In this document: positions 53,080 to 64,000 of the stretch, piece after piece
Position numbering within the stretch: the stretch's first letter is position 1
Layout of the letters: each line of letters opens with the position of its first letter
Assembly (NCBI GenBank): GCA_005765155.1
Contig: VCCP01000001.1
Coordinates: 4,340,001-4,404,000 of the forward strand
DNA length: 64,000 nucleotides
Direction of reading: 5' to 3'
Source: Zelopaecilomyces penicillatus
Lineage: Eukaryota > Ascomycota > Sordariomycetes > Hypocreales > Pseudodiploosporaceae
Translations under genes and position numbers: made by a program
The notes under the pieces: model-generated
What the model was told of the DNA's origin: nothing
Databases searched by the model: none
What the model saw: only the letters and a program-made list of their open reading frames with translations

Positions 53080-55661
53080 TTAATGGGCACCGGTATAACC
53101 CTCCCCAACACGGTCGAGATTGAAAGCAGCACTGATAAGAGCCAGGTGGCTAAAGGCTTGGGGTGTGTTGCCAAGCTGCTCACCACTGCGGGCAATCTCT
53201 TCCGAGAACATGGATAAGTGATTAGAGAACTGTAGCATGTTTTCGAAAAGGTTGACTGCACGGGGGAGATATTTGGGCTCATGAATGCCAGCGCGAGTGA
53301 GCGCCTCAATTAGCCAGAATGTGCAAATGCTAAAGGCGCCGTCTCTTCCGCCTACGCCTGTTACCCTCATTAGCTTTTGGTTTCAAAGGAAAATAGGCAT
53401 TTGAATGCAAATGGTTACTTACCATCATCTGATAGCTCGGTATCGTAGCGGTACACCAGCCCGGTGCTGGTCAAACCGCCCTGCTCAGGCGGGAGCATGA
53501 TTCTGTCAAGCGTGTTTGTGAACCGCGGGTCGCAAGGTGCAATGAAGAAGACTAGTGGAGCGAGTAAGATGGACGAATCCAACATTGTGTTGGCCTCATA
53601 GCTTTGAATAAACGTCTTGAGCTCAGTGTTGTATCCTGTAGTAATTTGTTGTTAGCCCCTAACTGACCAGCTCTTTTCATGGTATCATGATTTTGTTCAA
53701 TGGATTAATTACCCTTTTCCATGATTTCCTCGTAGAGATGATCGCGAGCCTCTGTCCACTTCGCCCTGTTTGGGCAAGGGAAGCATCTCTTGTCTGCCAA
53801 TCGAAGGCCTCTGTCAAAAGCCACCCAAAGCATGATCTGCGAAATGGTAAAGCGCTGCTTTTCACCTCGCACCTCCCAAATGGACATGTCGGGTTCTGCA
53901 TCATAGTTAGCACTTTCAAGGGTCTAGCTTACTTGAAATTGGTAAGATGAGTTGGTCAAACTTACTGCCAACAATGGTCAAAACATAATCTGTTGGTATT
54001 CATGTTAGCATGCCATCAAAAACAGCGATGAGGGCTAGTGGTTGTTACCTAAGAGGTCTCTCACAGCACACCAAGTATCCCAAGGGACAGGCTTTCCGTA
54101 CTTATTGTACAGATAGATTGTGTCCATGAGCTCGCCATACGTGTCAAACTGAAGGTGGAAGGCAGCACCGTTTCCAATGCGAACAGGTGCACTGCCCCTA
54201 TAACCCTCCCAGTGATCCAGAGTACTTTCGGGTATTTCTGTTTCTCCACGAATAGTGAACATAATGGGCATACCGCCGTCTGGGTTGCGTGATTGAGTAA
54301 GACGCTCCATGATGAACTCCATATAGGCATCAGCTTCAGCCTTGAAGCCGAGACGCAGGAGAATATAGATAGTGAAGCTGGAATCTCTAACCCAGCAGAA
54401 GCGATAGTCCCAGTTACGGACGCCTCCAATATCTTCGGGAAGGGAAAAGGTCGGTGCAGCAACAATGGCTCCGGTGGGTTCTATGGAAAAGTTGAGTCTT
54501 ATTAAACAGGTTGCGGAAGTGAACTAACGTATGCAACAGGGGAATTCTTACCATATGTCATCATCTTCAAGATCATCAGACTGCGAGACACCACCTCTCT
54601 CCACCGACCCTTGTACTTGGACTGGGCAATGAAGTTGTACCAGAATGTCTGGGTGTTGTGCTGTTGAATGTCCAGGATGGGATCGGTGATAACCTCTGTG
54701 ATGTGCTCGTCACCGTCATTGCGGATAACAAACGAGATGACCTGGCCTTGGGTTATTGTGATTTGGGCAACAAGGCCTTCGCCGTGGATGCCTGGTTTCT
54801 TCACTTTCTTGAATGAGATAACAGGGGAGCTGTGCACTTCGCCGTGGTCAATTGATACGTCAAGCTGAAGCTTCACATCCTTGCTGTGAAATGTGGCGAC
54901 CTTGCTGGTGGTTTGAGCCGCTGTGTGAGTCTCTTGCAAAACGGTCGTGACATGCTCGTCTTTGCCATAACCAAAAGATGGAAAGATCTCAACATCTAAT
55001 TGAAGGCAAAGAGTAAACAGTTAACTTTCTCGGCATTTTCATAAAATACAAGTCAAAGAAAATAGCAAGAGGGTACTATGGGTTTCATACCGAGCGTCAT
55101 GGAACCACGGATACATTCGACTCGCCGAACAAGCCATTTCTTCAGCTCCTCCTGAACCTTTGTGGTCTCACGGTAGGCATTCTGCTTGTAGCCTTTGGTT
55201 AAGACCTCGGCACTCTTTGGCCGCGGAAAGAAGTCGACCAAGTCCACGACACCCTCCTCGTGGATGTAGCGGGTCTGCAGGATGCATGACGACGGCAGAT
55301 ATTGCTGCTTTGTGGTGCAGGCCAAGTTTGCAGGTGGTGTAATGCTGAAGTAGCCTCCCTTGTTCGCGTCGAGCATACGACAGAAGATGGAGGGCGAATC
55401 GAAGTCAGGCCTGTAAGTCAACTCAGCGATGCTCCTTATTTTGAGCTACAATGAAAAGAATGCATCGCCTCCACCACCACTTTATTTGGGCTCAATCGAG
55501 AATCAAAGCAGAAAAACAACCCACCAACACATAAAATCGACGCTGCCGTCGAGACCGATGAGGGCGCAGGTGTTCATATTGCCAATCATGCCATAATCCT
55601 CAATGGCCAGATAGCCGCCCGTCTGCGCACGGCGCTGGGCTGTTGGGCAATTCGAAGCCAT
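53080..55661 (-). CDS. Intracellular glycoside hydrolase family 15 (glucoamylase/trehalase-like)
   Basis: Predicted product is 676 aa from eight exons: 55661-55525, 55410-55091, 54995-54552, 54480-54049, 53989-53966 (24 nt), 53895-53713, 53635-53423 and 53357-53080. Every junction phase agrees (2031 nt). The N-terminal ~150 residues are the beta-rich TREH_N/DUF5911 domain (GYLAIEDYGMIGNMNTCALI; GSVDFMCWPDFDSPSIF). The alpha/alpha barrel has GGVRNWDYRFCWVRDSSF, IWEVRG with Glu460 in the general-acid position, and FSEEIARSGEQLGNTPQAFS with Glu637/Glu638 in the general-base position, assigned by analogy with known GH15 enzymes. No signal peptide, so it is cytosolic, unlike secreted fungal glucoamylases, and it lacks a starch-binding domain. 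Its substrate could be trehalose, a dextrin or an oligosaccharide; I cannot decide. Confidence 0.9.
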
Positions 55662-58600
55662 TACAAGTGAATTGGGGTTTATTTTCCTTTTTTGTTTGTT
55701 ATTTTCAAGGATTTGAATTGGAACTGAAGCTCTGCTGCTCGTTTCCGGTCTAGCTATGTCGTCACGGGAGGCGCGGAAGGTGCGGATGAGCTACCTAAGC
55801 ACAGTGGCAGGTAGTTTTCATAGGACTTTTGAACTTGCGCGCACAGCACACAGAACACAGCACACACACGGATGAACAGATAACAATGCGCAAGTCTTTT
55901 GGAATTGCAGCAAGAGAACTGAGGAGAAGCTTGCGTGCTACGACCCAGCTGGAGGATGTGGGAGGGGCGACTTAAATACCTTGCCGTCGCTTCAACTTCT
56001 AGGCTCCATATAATTCTCATGCCTGGCTGGTTGCACATGAGACAGGACACGAATCTTACGATAGCCATTTTTGTCAAGCGGTCAAGTACATAGGGACATG
56101 GCCAACTCTTTAATTGGAGGAGCGTGATGACCAGCAGCAGCACCGATTGTTGGTAAGCTTCGAGTAATAGCCAACCAAACCCCTACCTGTGGCAATGTAC
56201 GCCACACACTCAAGTCCGAGTGAGGGGCTCACGATGTTTATCAAACCTTAGACCAGTGGATCAAATCGAGCTAAAACAGCAATGAGTGTCCCACGAGGAG
56301 GGGGTAACATCAATCAAGGTAAATAAAGTTGCGCTGTACAAGCAGTCCTAGAGTCTTGGCGGTATTAGTAGCGACATTACTGTCACGTATCTTCAGGTAT
56401 ACCGTATACTTGAGTTGATGGAGTAACATACACCGAGAAGCGAATACACTGTTGGTGTTTACGTCTGTTTTGAGTTTCTGTTGGTCACGATATTCCGAGT
56501 TACTCTTTTATCAGCGCTACCCCTATGGCAGATACACTTACGAGTGCGATCTTAGGTAGTTGAGCTATGCGTTGTCCACTCGGCTTCCTAGCTGAGGACA
56601 GTCGTGGTAATAATAACGTCCTTGATATTGACAGCCAACAGATGCCGACTTCGGCGGCGACCAACTCATTCCGCTTTGGTCATGCATGAGCTGATTGATT
56701 AATCCATCAACTGATTAATGTGTCAACATCTTTGGAGCTGTCAAAACAAGCAGAAATGCAGCGTCAGCATCAACCAGATTATTTATAGGGTGTTGTAATG
56801 TTTCCCTAATTACCAATCGCGTCAACATCACCTCTTACCTAAGCTATCCAGTCACACTCGTAACATTTCACTCGGCCATTATGTGTACACATGGGCCACT
56901 GAGATCGGAATAGAATATCGAATTCATTCCACTTTGCTTTTCTGGTGAAGAGGTAGATAAAATCCATGTCCACCCTTTGCATGCACCCAAAGTCGGGCGC
57001 GTCCCTTTTGGAGGAGGGCGGAGCTATCCTCAAGATAGTCAAGACTCAAGAGGATCGGGCACGGCCAAATCGAAGTGCTAGGGGTTCTCCACACACGTCT
57101 CAACAAGCCAGAGAGATCCTGTAGCTTACCCCAGAAAAGCACGACTAATATGTGAGACAATTGTATGGTACGGTAAATTTCTTTCTTCCGACGATCCTAA
57201 TTGCCGAACCCCGAGCTCACGATGTTGCGCCCGTCAGGTGTTGTTGACATCATCAAGTATTAACCGAGTTATCAATCCGTCGTACTGCCTCATGCCGCTT
57301 GATGAGGTACAATGAAAACGGAGACACTTGTTGATGTTAAGTGCTGGGCGACACAAATCTTCACAGAAATAAGACGCAGGCTGTCTGGTTATATGTTGAA
57401 GCGCTCTATGGTAAATCGTGTCGAAAAGGCCAACTTTCTTGATGCCCAATCAACCAAAATTGGCTGTGTAGCGTACGTAGCATTGCGGAAGCGAATGCGA
57501 TGCATCACGTCCCCGAAATCGAGGGTTTTTTTCTTCCCGGCACTATTTGTAATCCGAGGCATTGCAACAAGAGGCTCACCGTCCGACTTGTACCGAAACC
57601 ATGCATAACATTTCATGGTAGGGCTGTCAGGGCAAACCGAGTTCTGCTGGCGATGATGCGACGTTAGACTTTACTGTACGTGCCGTCACCGCGTTTGAGA
57701 ATCAGGACCAGGACTCAGGACTCATCCGGATTGGTTCTGCATCAGTATTTGCATTGGAAAATCGGCAACTTTATTGATGCTTAGATTGTATGCTGGCCAT
57801 GGCGCTGGCCCCTTGCTTTCCTCGAGGTTCATGCTCTGATCTGAAAATAGGATGGAATAAAACACAGCCGCGACCACTTTGAACAGAGTTATAGAGATAT
57901 ACCAGGCAATAACTGGCCGTTTCTGCAAATATCTAAAAGTCCGGTCAAGTAAACCAACCATTCAGGCCCTCTTATAACTGGTAGGGGTGTCACATTGACG
58001 GTGGTTTTTCCCACCCTGTTGCCGGATCCTCGTCTCCTCTCTCTGGCTTTGAGCCAGCTTTTCGCGTGAGCGGGGCGTGACGCACAGGTGAAAAAGGGGC
58101 GGCGCCCATCGTTGTCGGGTGATCGGTGAGGGGAACCAAGACATGGCCAGTCGGTCGACTGCTTTGAATACCCGAACCAAGTTCTTTTGCTAGACAAACA
58201 TGTAATCAACTAGGGGAGAAAAAGGAAAAAGAGAAATGGAAAAAGGAAAAGAAAATGAAAGAAATGAGCAATGACGAAAAGCAGGCGATAGTCAATTGCT
58301 GGTTTCTTTTGAACTGATTACAGGACTCAATGATGTAGAAGAGGAAATCTTGCGATGAAGCGAATGGAGTTTACTTCATCTGCACGATTGTCAGTCAGGT
58401 CAGCGAGCCTACGAATTTCGAGATGCTTGAGCCTGCAGGGAGACTTGGTCCCTTGAGCCGTTCATTTCAAGGACTGTTGCTTATGATGCTCAAGATGGTC
58501 GAGACGCTGCTTGCGCGCCTCCCCTAGCCCAAGCACCCCCGTACTACGTGTAGCTCGTCGTTGTGGTAGTCGTGTCTGTAAGCTGTATTGGCGGTTCAAC

Positions 58601-59756
58601 GGATCGTTGTTTTGTGGTTGTGATTCCATCGTGGCCCTTTTCAGGTGAGAGCACGCGACAGCGGCAGGGGCAAGGGGGCCAATCAATACTTACCCGGACT
58701 TAATTACATAGCAGCACAGGGAAGGTAGGTACGTAGGTAGGTAATTGTGTCTAATTGTGTCTGCCCAGCCGTTCTTGTGCATACACAATATATCATAAAG
58801 GATCATAATTTTGTGTTAATGCGAGTACGAGGACCCTTTTGACAGCCGCTGGTATGCCAGGCACCAGCTCGGCAAGGGGATCCATATTTGTACATAATGA
58901 AGTTACATTAACACCATCAACCGCCCCTTCCTGACTGGGAACTCTCCGAGGAAACGCAACCTGAGAGACAAAGAAACCAGAAACAGGGACGAGAGTTGCT
59001 TCCATATGCAAGTACTCGGATGATACTCTTACAGTATTAGGAGCTTTCCATGTCAGTACATCAATAGAATCTATACATCGAAACTGGTTATATCTGCCCT
59101 GATCTTGGACTATGTACTCACCCTCTTGCGCGCAAACAGACATCTAATGACTGCCTATCGCATTCTGCAGCCAAGTTGCATCTGTAAAGTACTTTGCGGT
59201 TTTGGTCGGCGTAATAGGTGCTGGTCAGCCCCTGGCATGAGGGGGTCTGGACTCTTGTTAGTGGGAAGGGAAGTCAAGCCACCCCTACTATTTACTCCCT
59301 ACTGGAGCCCCCTCCGCCTAAAAAAATCAGCGCAGTTGCCAGTTACCCTCAGCTAGCTTGCTGCTAGCCCTCGGCTGCTGTAGTGACCCGCGCCCTATTA
59401 GAGGTACCTTACACCAAACACACAAGACAGTTATAGTGCCAGCCCGGAGGTCTGTGACTGCGGCCCGCGACACGGTGCGTTCAGGTTCCATCAATACCAC
59501 AGGTGTCCCCCCCCCGGCCAGCTGCAGGTGCCCGCCACAGTGGGTGATCGGCGCCCTGAACTTTGCTGGGGTCGCGTCTATTCAGCACTAATTTGCAGCA
59601 TGGACACCTCCATCAACCAGCCTTAGAGGAGCAGCACCGCCTGGCCAGCCAACCACAGCGCCCCAGACCTCGAGACCCAACTCGATCCAAACATGAGCAC
59701 GAGCCAGGCCACATTGTGAACCCCATTCATTACCTTATGAAAGCCCTGGCACGTCC
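55662..59756. other. 4.1-kb gene-poor interval
   Basis: No recognisable gene. Landmarks: a homopurine tract at 58212-58268 (pyrimidine-rich on the minus strand), a GTAGGTA-type microsatellite at about 58726-58742, a doubled AATTGTGTCT at 58743-58762, a run of C's near 59508-59516, and repeated CTGATT(GATT)AAT motifs near 56691-56719. The frame at 57722-57961 (-) encodes a hydrophobic ~20-residue stretch (IAWYISITLFKVVAAVFYSI) that could be a membrane segment, but without splice support it stays unassigned. Possibly old promoter DNA, a decayed gene or a non-coding transcript. Confidence 0.4.
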
Positions 59757-61795
59757 ATGTCCATGACCATGTTCATGGCCCAGTCCTCAAGCCCTCCTCT
59801 TCGTTCCTCTCCAGCCGCCGACTCTGTCCAACTCCCCGACGAGTCTTCTTCTTTCTCTCCTTCTGGCAATTCCCAATCATCCCGGCCTACTCGACCTCGA
59901 CTCTCACCCCTTGCCGCCTCTGTTGGACCCTCCCCTTCTACACGCATATCGCCAGAAACAGGGGGTGCTTCCTTCGCTGGCACCTCCTTTCCGAAAGCAC
60001 CATCCTCGCTGGCGGCCTCGTTCTCCTCACGAGTCGGCAGCCCGGCCGGCGACGACATCGAAATGAAGCCTGTCATTGGGCATAGACGGCGGAAAAGCAG
60101 TCTGATGAGCCCTACCGGGCATTCTGGAGGTGCCCCTGGAAGGCCAATGCCATCACCAACCCACCGGAGACACCTTTCTGTGCACGTTTCGGATCGTTCT
60201 GACCTTCACGAGGAGACTGATGGTGCATCATCAGGCAAGGAGGATGGTGGGAGGAGCAGTTTCAGTGACGACGACCTGCACGACGACGAGGAGACTGGAT
60301 TGACAACAAAGGAGCGAGCGCGACGACAGAAGAGACGGCGGAAGAACACACAGCTGGGACAGCGCATTGCCCGAGAGAAGCATCTATCCCCAGACGAACA
60401 AAAAGAAGCCGACAAGAACGTCGCAAGAACCCTTCTCATCAATGGCTTATTGATTCTTCTGTGGTATCTGTTTTCGTTGTCAATTTCACTTGTACGTTTG
60501 TCTGAATCCCATCCCAATTGTTCCTCCCCCCCTTTGCTGACATGACCTTCACAGTATAACAAATGGATGTTCGATGAAGAAAGTCTAAACTTTGCTTTCC
60601 CGCTATTCACCACATCAATGCATATGGTCGTGCAATTCACTCTCTCAGCATTGGTTCTTTATTTTGTGCCTTCCTTACGACCGCAGACGTCACGTACTTC
60701 AGACTTGGGAAGATCCCGACACGAGACCGAAGCCAACAATTCCATCATGACTAAGATGTTTTATATCACCAGAGTCGGCCCATGCGGTGCTGCAACAGGG
60801 TTGGATATCGGACTGGGCAACACGTCACTCAAGTTTATTAGCCTTACATTCTACAGTAAGTTTTATATGTCCCAAATCTAAAAAGAAAAAATACAGTAAC
60901 ATAATCCCTCGTCTAACCTATTACAGCAATGTGCAAATCATCATCTCTCGCCTTTGTACTCATATTCGCCTTCATGTTCCGCCTCGAAACTCCGACCTGG
61001 CGCCTTGTGAGCATCATTGCGGTTATGACTATGGGAGTCATTCTCATGGTGTTTGGTGAGGTTGAGTTCAAGCTGAGCGGCTTCGTTTTGGTCATCTCAG
61101 CCGCGGTTTTCTCTGGATTCCGATGGAGTCTCACACAGATTCTTCTTCTTCGCAATCCCGCCACTTCGAACCCTTTCTCCAGCATTTTCTTCCTGACACC
61201 CGTAATGTTCGTGACCTTGTTGTCTCTCGCTATTCCGGTCGAAGGATTTATGGCATTCTGGGAGGGACTACTTACCTTAAGTGCTGAGTGGGGACTCATC
61301 ATGACGCCTCTATTCCTGCTCTTCCCCGGCTGTATCGCCTTCTTGATGACAGCCTCGGAGTTTGCGCTCTTGCAGCGCACATCAGTTGTCACTTTGTCTA
61401 TTGCTGGTATCTTCAAAGAAGTTGTAACGATATCGGCTGCCTCGATTGTCTTCAAGGACAAGCTGACGTTCATTAACTTTGTTGGACTTGTTGTCACCAT
61501 GGTGGCTATCGGCGCGTATAATTACATTAAGATTACCAAGATGCGCGAGGATGCTCACATTGACATCCACGTTACGGATGTCGACGGCATGATGTTATCG
61601 AGCAACAGCAACAGCGCCAGCGATATGGACAACGACGAAGTTACGGAAGAGACAATGGGTCTGCTGCACCAAAGTATAGAAATGGGCCAAGCGAGTGTGA
61701 GTGCTGACGGTCACATACAGTCTAATAAACGTCTGTCACCAGTTGCACACGGTGCGGATGATCACAAGGAGTCGAGATCGAATCACGAAGACTAA
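59757..61795 (+). CDS. Triose-phosphate/nucleotide-sugar transporter family protein (SLC35C2-like)
   Basis: Predicted product is 634 aa from exons 59757-60491, 60555-60855 and 60927-61795 (introns 63 and 71 bp). The first ~215 residues are a disordered, Ser/Pro/Arg-rich cytosolic domain. The remainder has about ten membrane segments with TPT-family landmarks: LLILLWYLFSLSISLYNKWMF, AATGLDIGLGNTSLKFISLTFYTMCKSSS, and FALLQRTSVVTLSIAGIFKEV followed by SAASIVFKDKLT. These match the EamA/TPT proteins such as human SLC35C2 and related fungal transporters in Golgi/ER membranes. The transported sugar nucleotide cannot be read from sequence. Four in-frame ATGs occur in the first seven codons; 59757 is the first. 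Confidence 0.9.
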
Positions 61796-62504
61796 ATGGA
61801 CGGGCATTTGCCTACCTTGCCTTGATGTTTTAAAAAGCGTTATCACAGTCTTTTTTTTTTTCCTTTTCTGTTTTGTTTTGCTTTGCAACTTTCTCTCGGT
61901 TGTCTACATAATGTCATTTATCGAAAGCCACAGCGGCAGCATCTCTTTTTCACTATCAGTGTACTATCAACTACTTATGGGTCGGACGGAACGGTATGGT
62001 CACAAAACGGCGGGTAAATCCTCAGAGACATATTTTTTTTTTTTTGGACATGGTGAGCGAGTCAAAGCCAACAGCGGCAGCGGTAGCAGCAGCAACAGCA
62101 TTGAAGAGGTGGCAGGGTCATGGAAGAAAGAGAATGGAATGGGGAAAGGTGGCGCAGGGCATACAGCAGCGAACAATCAGCATTTATCTCATGTTGGCGT
62201 ATGTGTGGATGCAGATGCATGAAGGATGGACACGAGATACCCACTTAGAGAAGGAAGAACAAAACTCGCTTTGTTGGATCTGCATGAATGAATACGTTTT
62301 AATTCATCCAAAATGTGACATGTTTACGGCTTCAGTCTAGTAATCGGTATCAAACAAGGCCAGTTGGACGGAGGTTCATTAATAAATTTATTTCTATAAC
62401 ACAGGGTATGTACGCAATGCAGCCCCCAACACCAAAACGCCATGAATAAAATAAAGATCTTGTCCTTTTCGTCTAGATCACCCCCAGAATTGACAAAATC
62501 CCAC
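61796..62504. other. 3' intergenic between transporter and RBM42 genes
   Basis: 709 bp between converging genes with two T-runs (about 61851-61862 and 62034-62044) and a GCAGCAGC-rich patch near 62075. Frames across it are low-complexity noise. Confidence 0.45.
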
Positions 62505-63602
62505 TTAGCCAAGCAGCCTCAAACCGTTCTTGGTCTTTTGCCCAGGCTTGGTGACCCCTCCACCAGCCATAGGTCCTAGAGTTGGTTGATACCCTCCTGC
62601 GTTGCCCTGGTCTCCCTTCCTGTTATTCCTGTTGTTCTTGTTGTTCCGGCCCTTCTCCTTGACGTTGGTGACCTTAATTTCCGTATTGGCCTTGCGCACA
62701 ACCACGGGGTGGCTCTGGATATACTTTCCGTTCATCTCCTTGGCTGCCTGGAAGAAGTCATCGGCGTCGCTGAAGCTAACGAAGCCGAAGCCTTTGGACT
62801 TTGTGGTGCGCTTATCGCGGATGACCCTGGACTTTTGAACCGACTTCCACCTGGAGAAGGCCTTGAGGAGGGATTCGTCTGTGGTTTCTCCTGCGAGGTT
62901 GCCGACAAAAAGGCGAAGGTGGGACGGGTCCCATTCTAGTAGACTCTCGTCGGACCATTTCTTTCCTCCACCCTCGCGCAAAACGGTCTTCTTTTTCTCC
63001 GTACCCGCCGTCACGTCGGGGACATCGACTTTGGGCGCTTCCGCTGCCAATACTGGTCTGCCATCTTTATCGGTGCTTGCTTCTCTCGGTAGGTAGGCGC
63101 TCTGCCACTGCGCAATCTGCGCGGCCATATCCGGATCGAAGTCACCGCCGGTCGTGGGTGCCGTGCCCGGCATAGGGAAAGGGTTTCGAATCTGTGGTGC
63201 TGCTGCGTACGATGGCGCCGATGGGCCATAGCTCTGGGCACCGTAGCTTTGCTGCTGTTGTTGCTGTGGTTGCTGTGGATAGGAATATGCCGGCGTCGAG
63301 GAGCTCACCCCAGCAGCCGGGTGGCCGGGGTATGAGGGATAGGACGAAGAGCTCGAGCCATATTGTGCAGTCGCTGGAGCGTTTGAATAGCTGCTTGCCC
63401 CAGGGGGTCGCGAGTACGCCACGTTCGTGTACGATGAGGCCGATGGCTGCGCAGTCGCGTGCTGGCCTGCTGAGTTGTTGCTGCCGCTGCCGCCAAAGGC
63501 TGGCCGGAAGCCAGATCTGGGCGCGCCGGGGGCGGATGCGGCGGCGGAAACTGGAGGACGCGCCGGGAGAGAGTTTGTGCCTGGAGGGGGGGGATAGGCC
63601 AT
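62505..63602 (-). CDS. RNA-binding protein of the RBM42 type (one RRM)
   Basis: 365 aa, single exon; 63602 is the first in-frame ATG (the frame is open further up only from a TTG). The N-terminal ~150 residues are disordered, Pro/Ser/Ala/Gly/Tyr-rich, with a run of about six glutamines. A conserved linker follows (DPDMAAQIAQWQSAYLPREAS). A single RRM lies at about 232-308: RNP2 LFVGNL and RNP1 KGFGFVSF are intact, with SKGFGFVSFSDADDFFQAAKEMNG and YIQSHPVVVRKA. The C-terminus is Asn/Lys-rich then Gly-rich. The RRM with a preceding EWDPSHLRLFVGNLAGE entry is characteristic of RBM42, which binds pre-mRNA and is a splicing/stress-granule associated factor in other eukaryotes. Confidence 0.85.
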   Translation of the reverse strand: MAYPPPPGTNSLPARPPVSAAASAPGAPRSGFRPAFGGSGSNNSAGQHATAQPSASSYTNVAYSRPPGASSYSNAPATAQYGSSSSSYPSYPGHPAAGVSSSTPAYSYPQQPQQQQQQSYGAQSYGPSAPSYAAAPQIRNPFPMPGTAPTTGGDFDPDMAAQIAQWQSAYLPREASTDKDGRPVLAAEAPKVDVPDVTAGTEKKKTVLREGGGKKWSDESLLEWDPSHLRLFVGNLAGETTDESLLKAFSRWKSVQKSRVIRDKRTTKSKGFGFVSFSDADDFFQAAKEMNGKYIQSHPVVVRKANTEIKVTNVKEKGRNNKNNRNNRKGDQGNAGGYQPTLGPMAGGGVTKPGQKTKNGLRLLG

Positions 63603-64000
63603 GATGAACAGAGCGAAACTTTTGTTTTGTTTGGGAGATGATAGGTGGCTTTTGCTTGTGTAATGTGTGTGAACGTACCTTTGAGCTTTTATTTTTTTGA
63701 TGCTCAAAGTTTGGTTTTTCGGGCTGCCCACTTGTAGTCTCTCACTGTGTTGCTTCTTTGCTGAATGCGTTGCTGATCGATAATATGGAATGGGCGGTGA
63801 TATCTCAAAAAATGTTGCCAAGTCACATCACTGGCGCAGGTGTAGAAGATTCAGAGTGTCACGTGATCCACTGTGTCCACCCCAACCAAAGCACTACCTT
63901 ACTCGCTGTGCTTTGTTCTGGGCACTTTTATGAAGCATTTATTACCTAGCTAAAGTTTCTTCAGGAATTATAGTAACGTTACTATGGACATTTTTGTATC
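63603..64000. promoter_or_regulatory. Upstream flank of the RBM42-like gene to window end
   Basis: 398 bp, with a CACGTG-containing stretch (GTCACGTGATC, about 63858-63868) that is an E-box/CDE1-like palindrome. No gene recognised before the window ends. Confidence 0.4.

Noticed and set aside
58726..58762. GTAGGTA and AATTGTGTCT tandem repeats, considered as CRISPR-like or centromeric repeats
   Set aside because: Units are short, contiguous and without spacers; the genome is fungal, so a microsatellite is the simple explanation.
58793..59143. 116-codon minus-strand frame in the gene-poor interval
   Set aside because: Long enough to notice but no recognisable motif, no neighbouring exons and an ordinary chance length for this GC content.
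55662..59756. RIP-mutated transposon relic
   Set aside because: No reverse transcriptase or transposase fragments, no terminal repeats, and no strong AT bias visible by eye; a composite RIP index calculation would be decisive.

Overview
This window is nuclear DNA from a filamentous ascomycete fungus. Genes lie on both strands and are separated by 0.15–4 kb. About two thirds carry short spliceosomal introns (roughly 55–195 bp) with fungal GT…(CTAAC/CTGAC-like)…AG signals. The ortholog set is eukaryotic core machinery in its filamentous-ascomycete form, for example a borealin with an N-terminal ERARRLRAQ block, an Acl4 chaperone and a short Trs23. A Sordariomycete, possibly Hypocreales, is my inference from protein style and from TAGGTACCTA-type motifs; it is not proven. 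I recognise 25 protein genes with good or fair confidence, plus a few hypothetical ones. I found no tRNA, rRNA, CRISPR array, intact transposon or secondary-metabolite cluster.

Layout. 0–4 kb: gene-free. 4.0–5.3 kb: bHLH transcription factor (+). 5.7–7.0 kb: PER1, GPI-anchor lipid remodelling (-). 8.2–10.9 kb: MPS1 spindle-checkpoint kinase (+). 11.6–13.3 kb: divergent pair MRPL49 (bL21m, -) and NSA2 (+). 14.3–16.0 kb: PRMT1-type arginine methyltransferase (+). 17.1–18.8 kb: phosphoacetylglucosamine mutase (-). 20.2–22.8 kb: convergent MUS81 (+) and RIB5 (-). 23.4–29 kb: ACL4 (+), GIR2 (-), PUF6 (+). 30.3–31.5 kb: Cys-rich single-pass membrane protein (+). 32–34.3 kb: divergent RPB4 (-) and TRS23 (+). 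34.5–38.3 kb: RPN10 (-), borealin NBL1 (+), TMA22 (-). 39.8–42.8 kb: large methyltransferase-domain protein (+). 43.6–45.7 kb: PHB2 and NEDD8/RUB1 (+). 46.6–50.1 kb: divergent elongin A (-) and TFIIF beta (+). 50.6–52.6 kb: HAD phosphatase and a small Cys-rich protein (+). 53.1–55.7 kb: cytosolic GH15 hydrolase (-). 55.7–59.8 kb: gene-poor. 59.8–61.8 kb: triose-phosphate/nucleotide-sugar transporter-like protein (+). 62.5–63.6 kb: RBM42-like RNA-binding protein (-).

Most genes serve core processes. Ribosome assembly and translation: MRPL49, NSA2, ACL4, PUF6, GIR2, TMA22. Pol II transcription: RPB4, ELA1, TFG2. Chromosome segregation and repair: MPS1, NBL1, MUS81. Proteostasis: RPN10, RUB1. 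Cell wall, GPI and trafficking: AGM1, PER1, TRS23, the transporter. I see no obviously new multi-gene system. The most interesting signals are gene-structure oddities (a start codon split by an intron, a 3-nt coding first exon, 14- and 20-nt microexons, a last exon hidden behind a stop codon that overlaps a splice donor), a canonical RFX X-box plus MCB upstream of MPS1, and two 4-kb stretches without recognisable genes.
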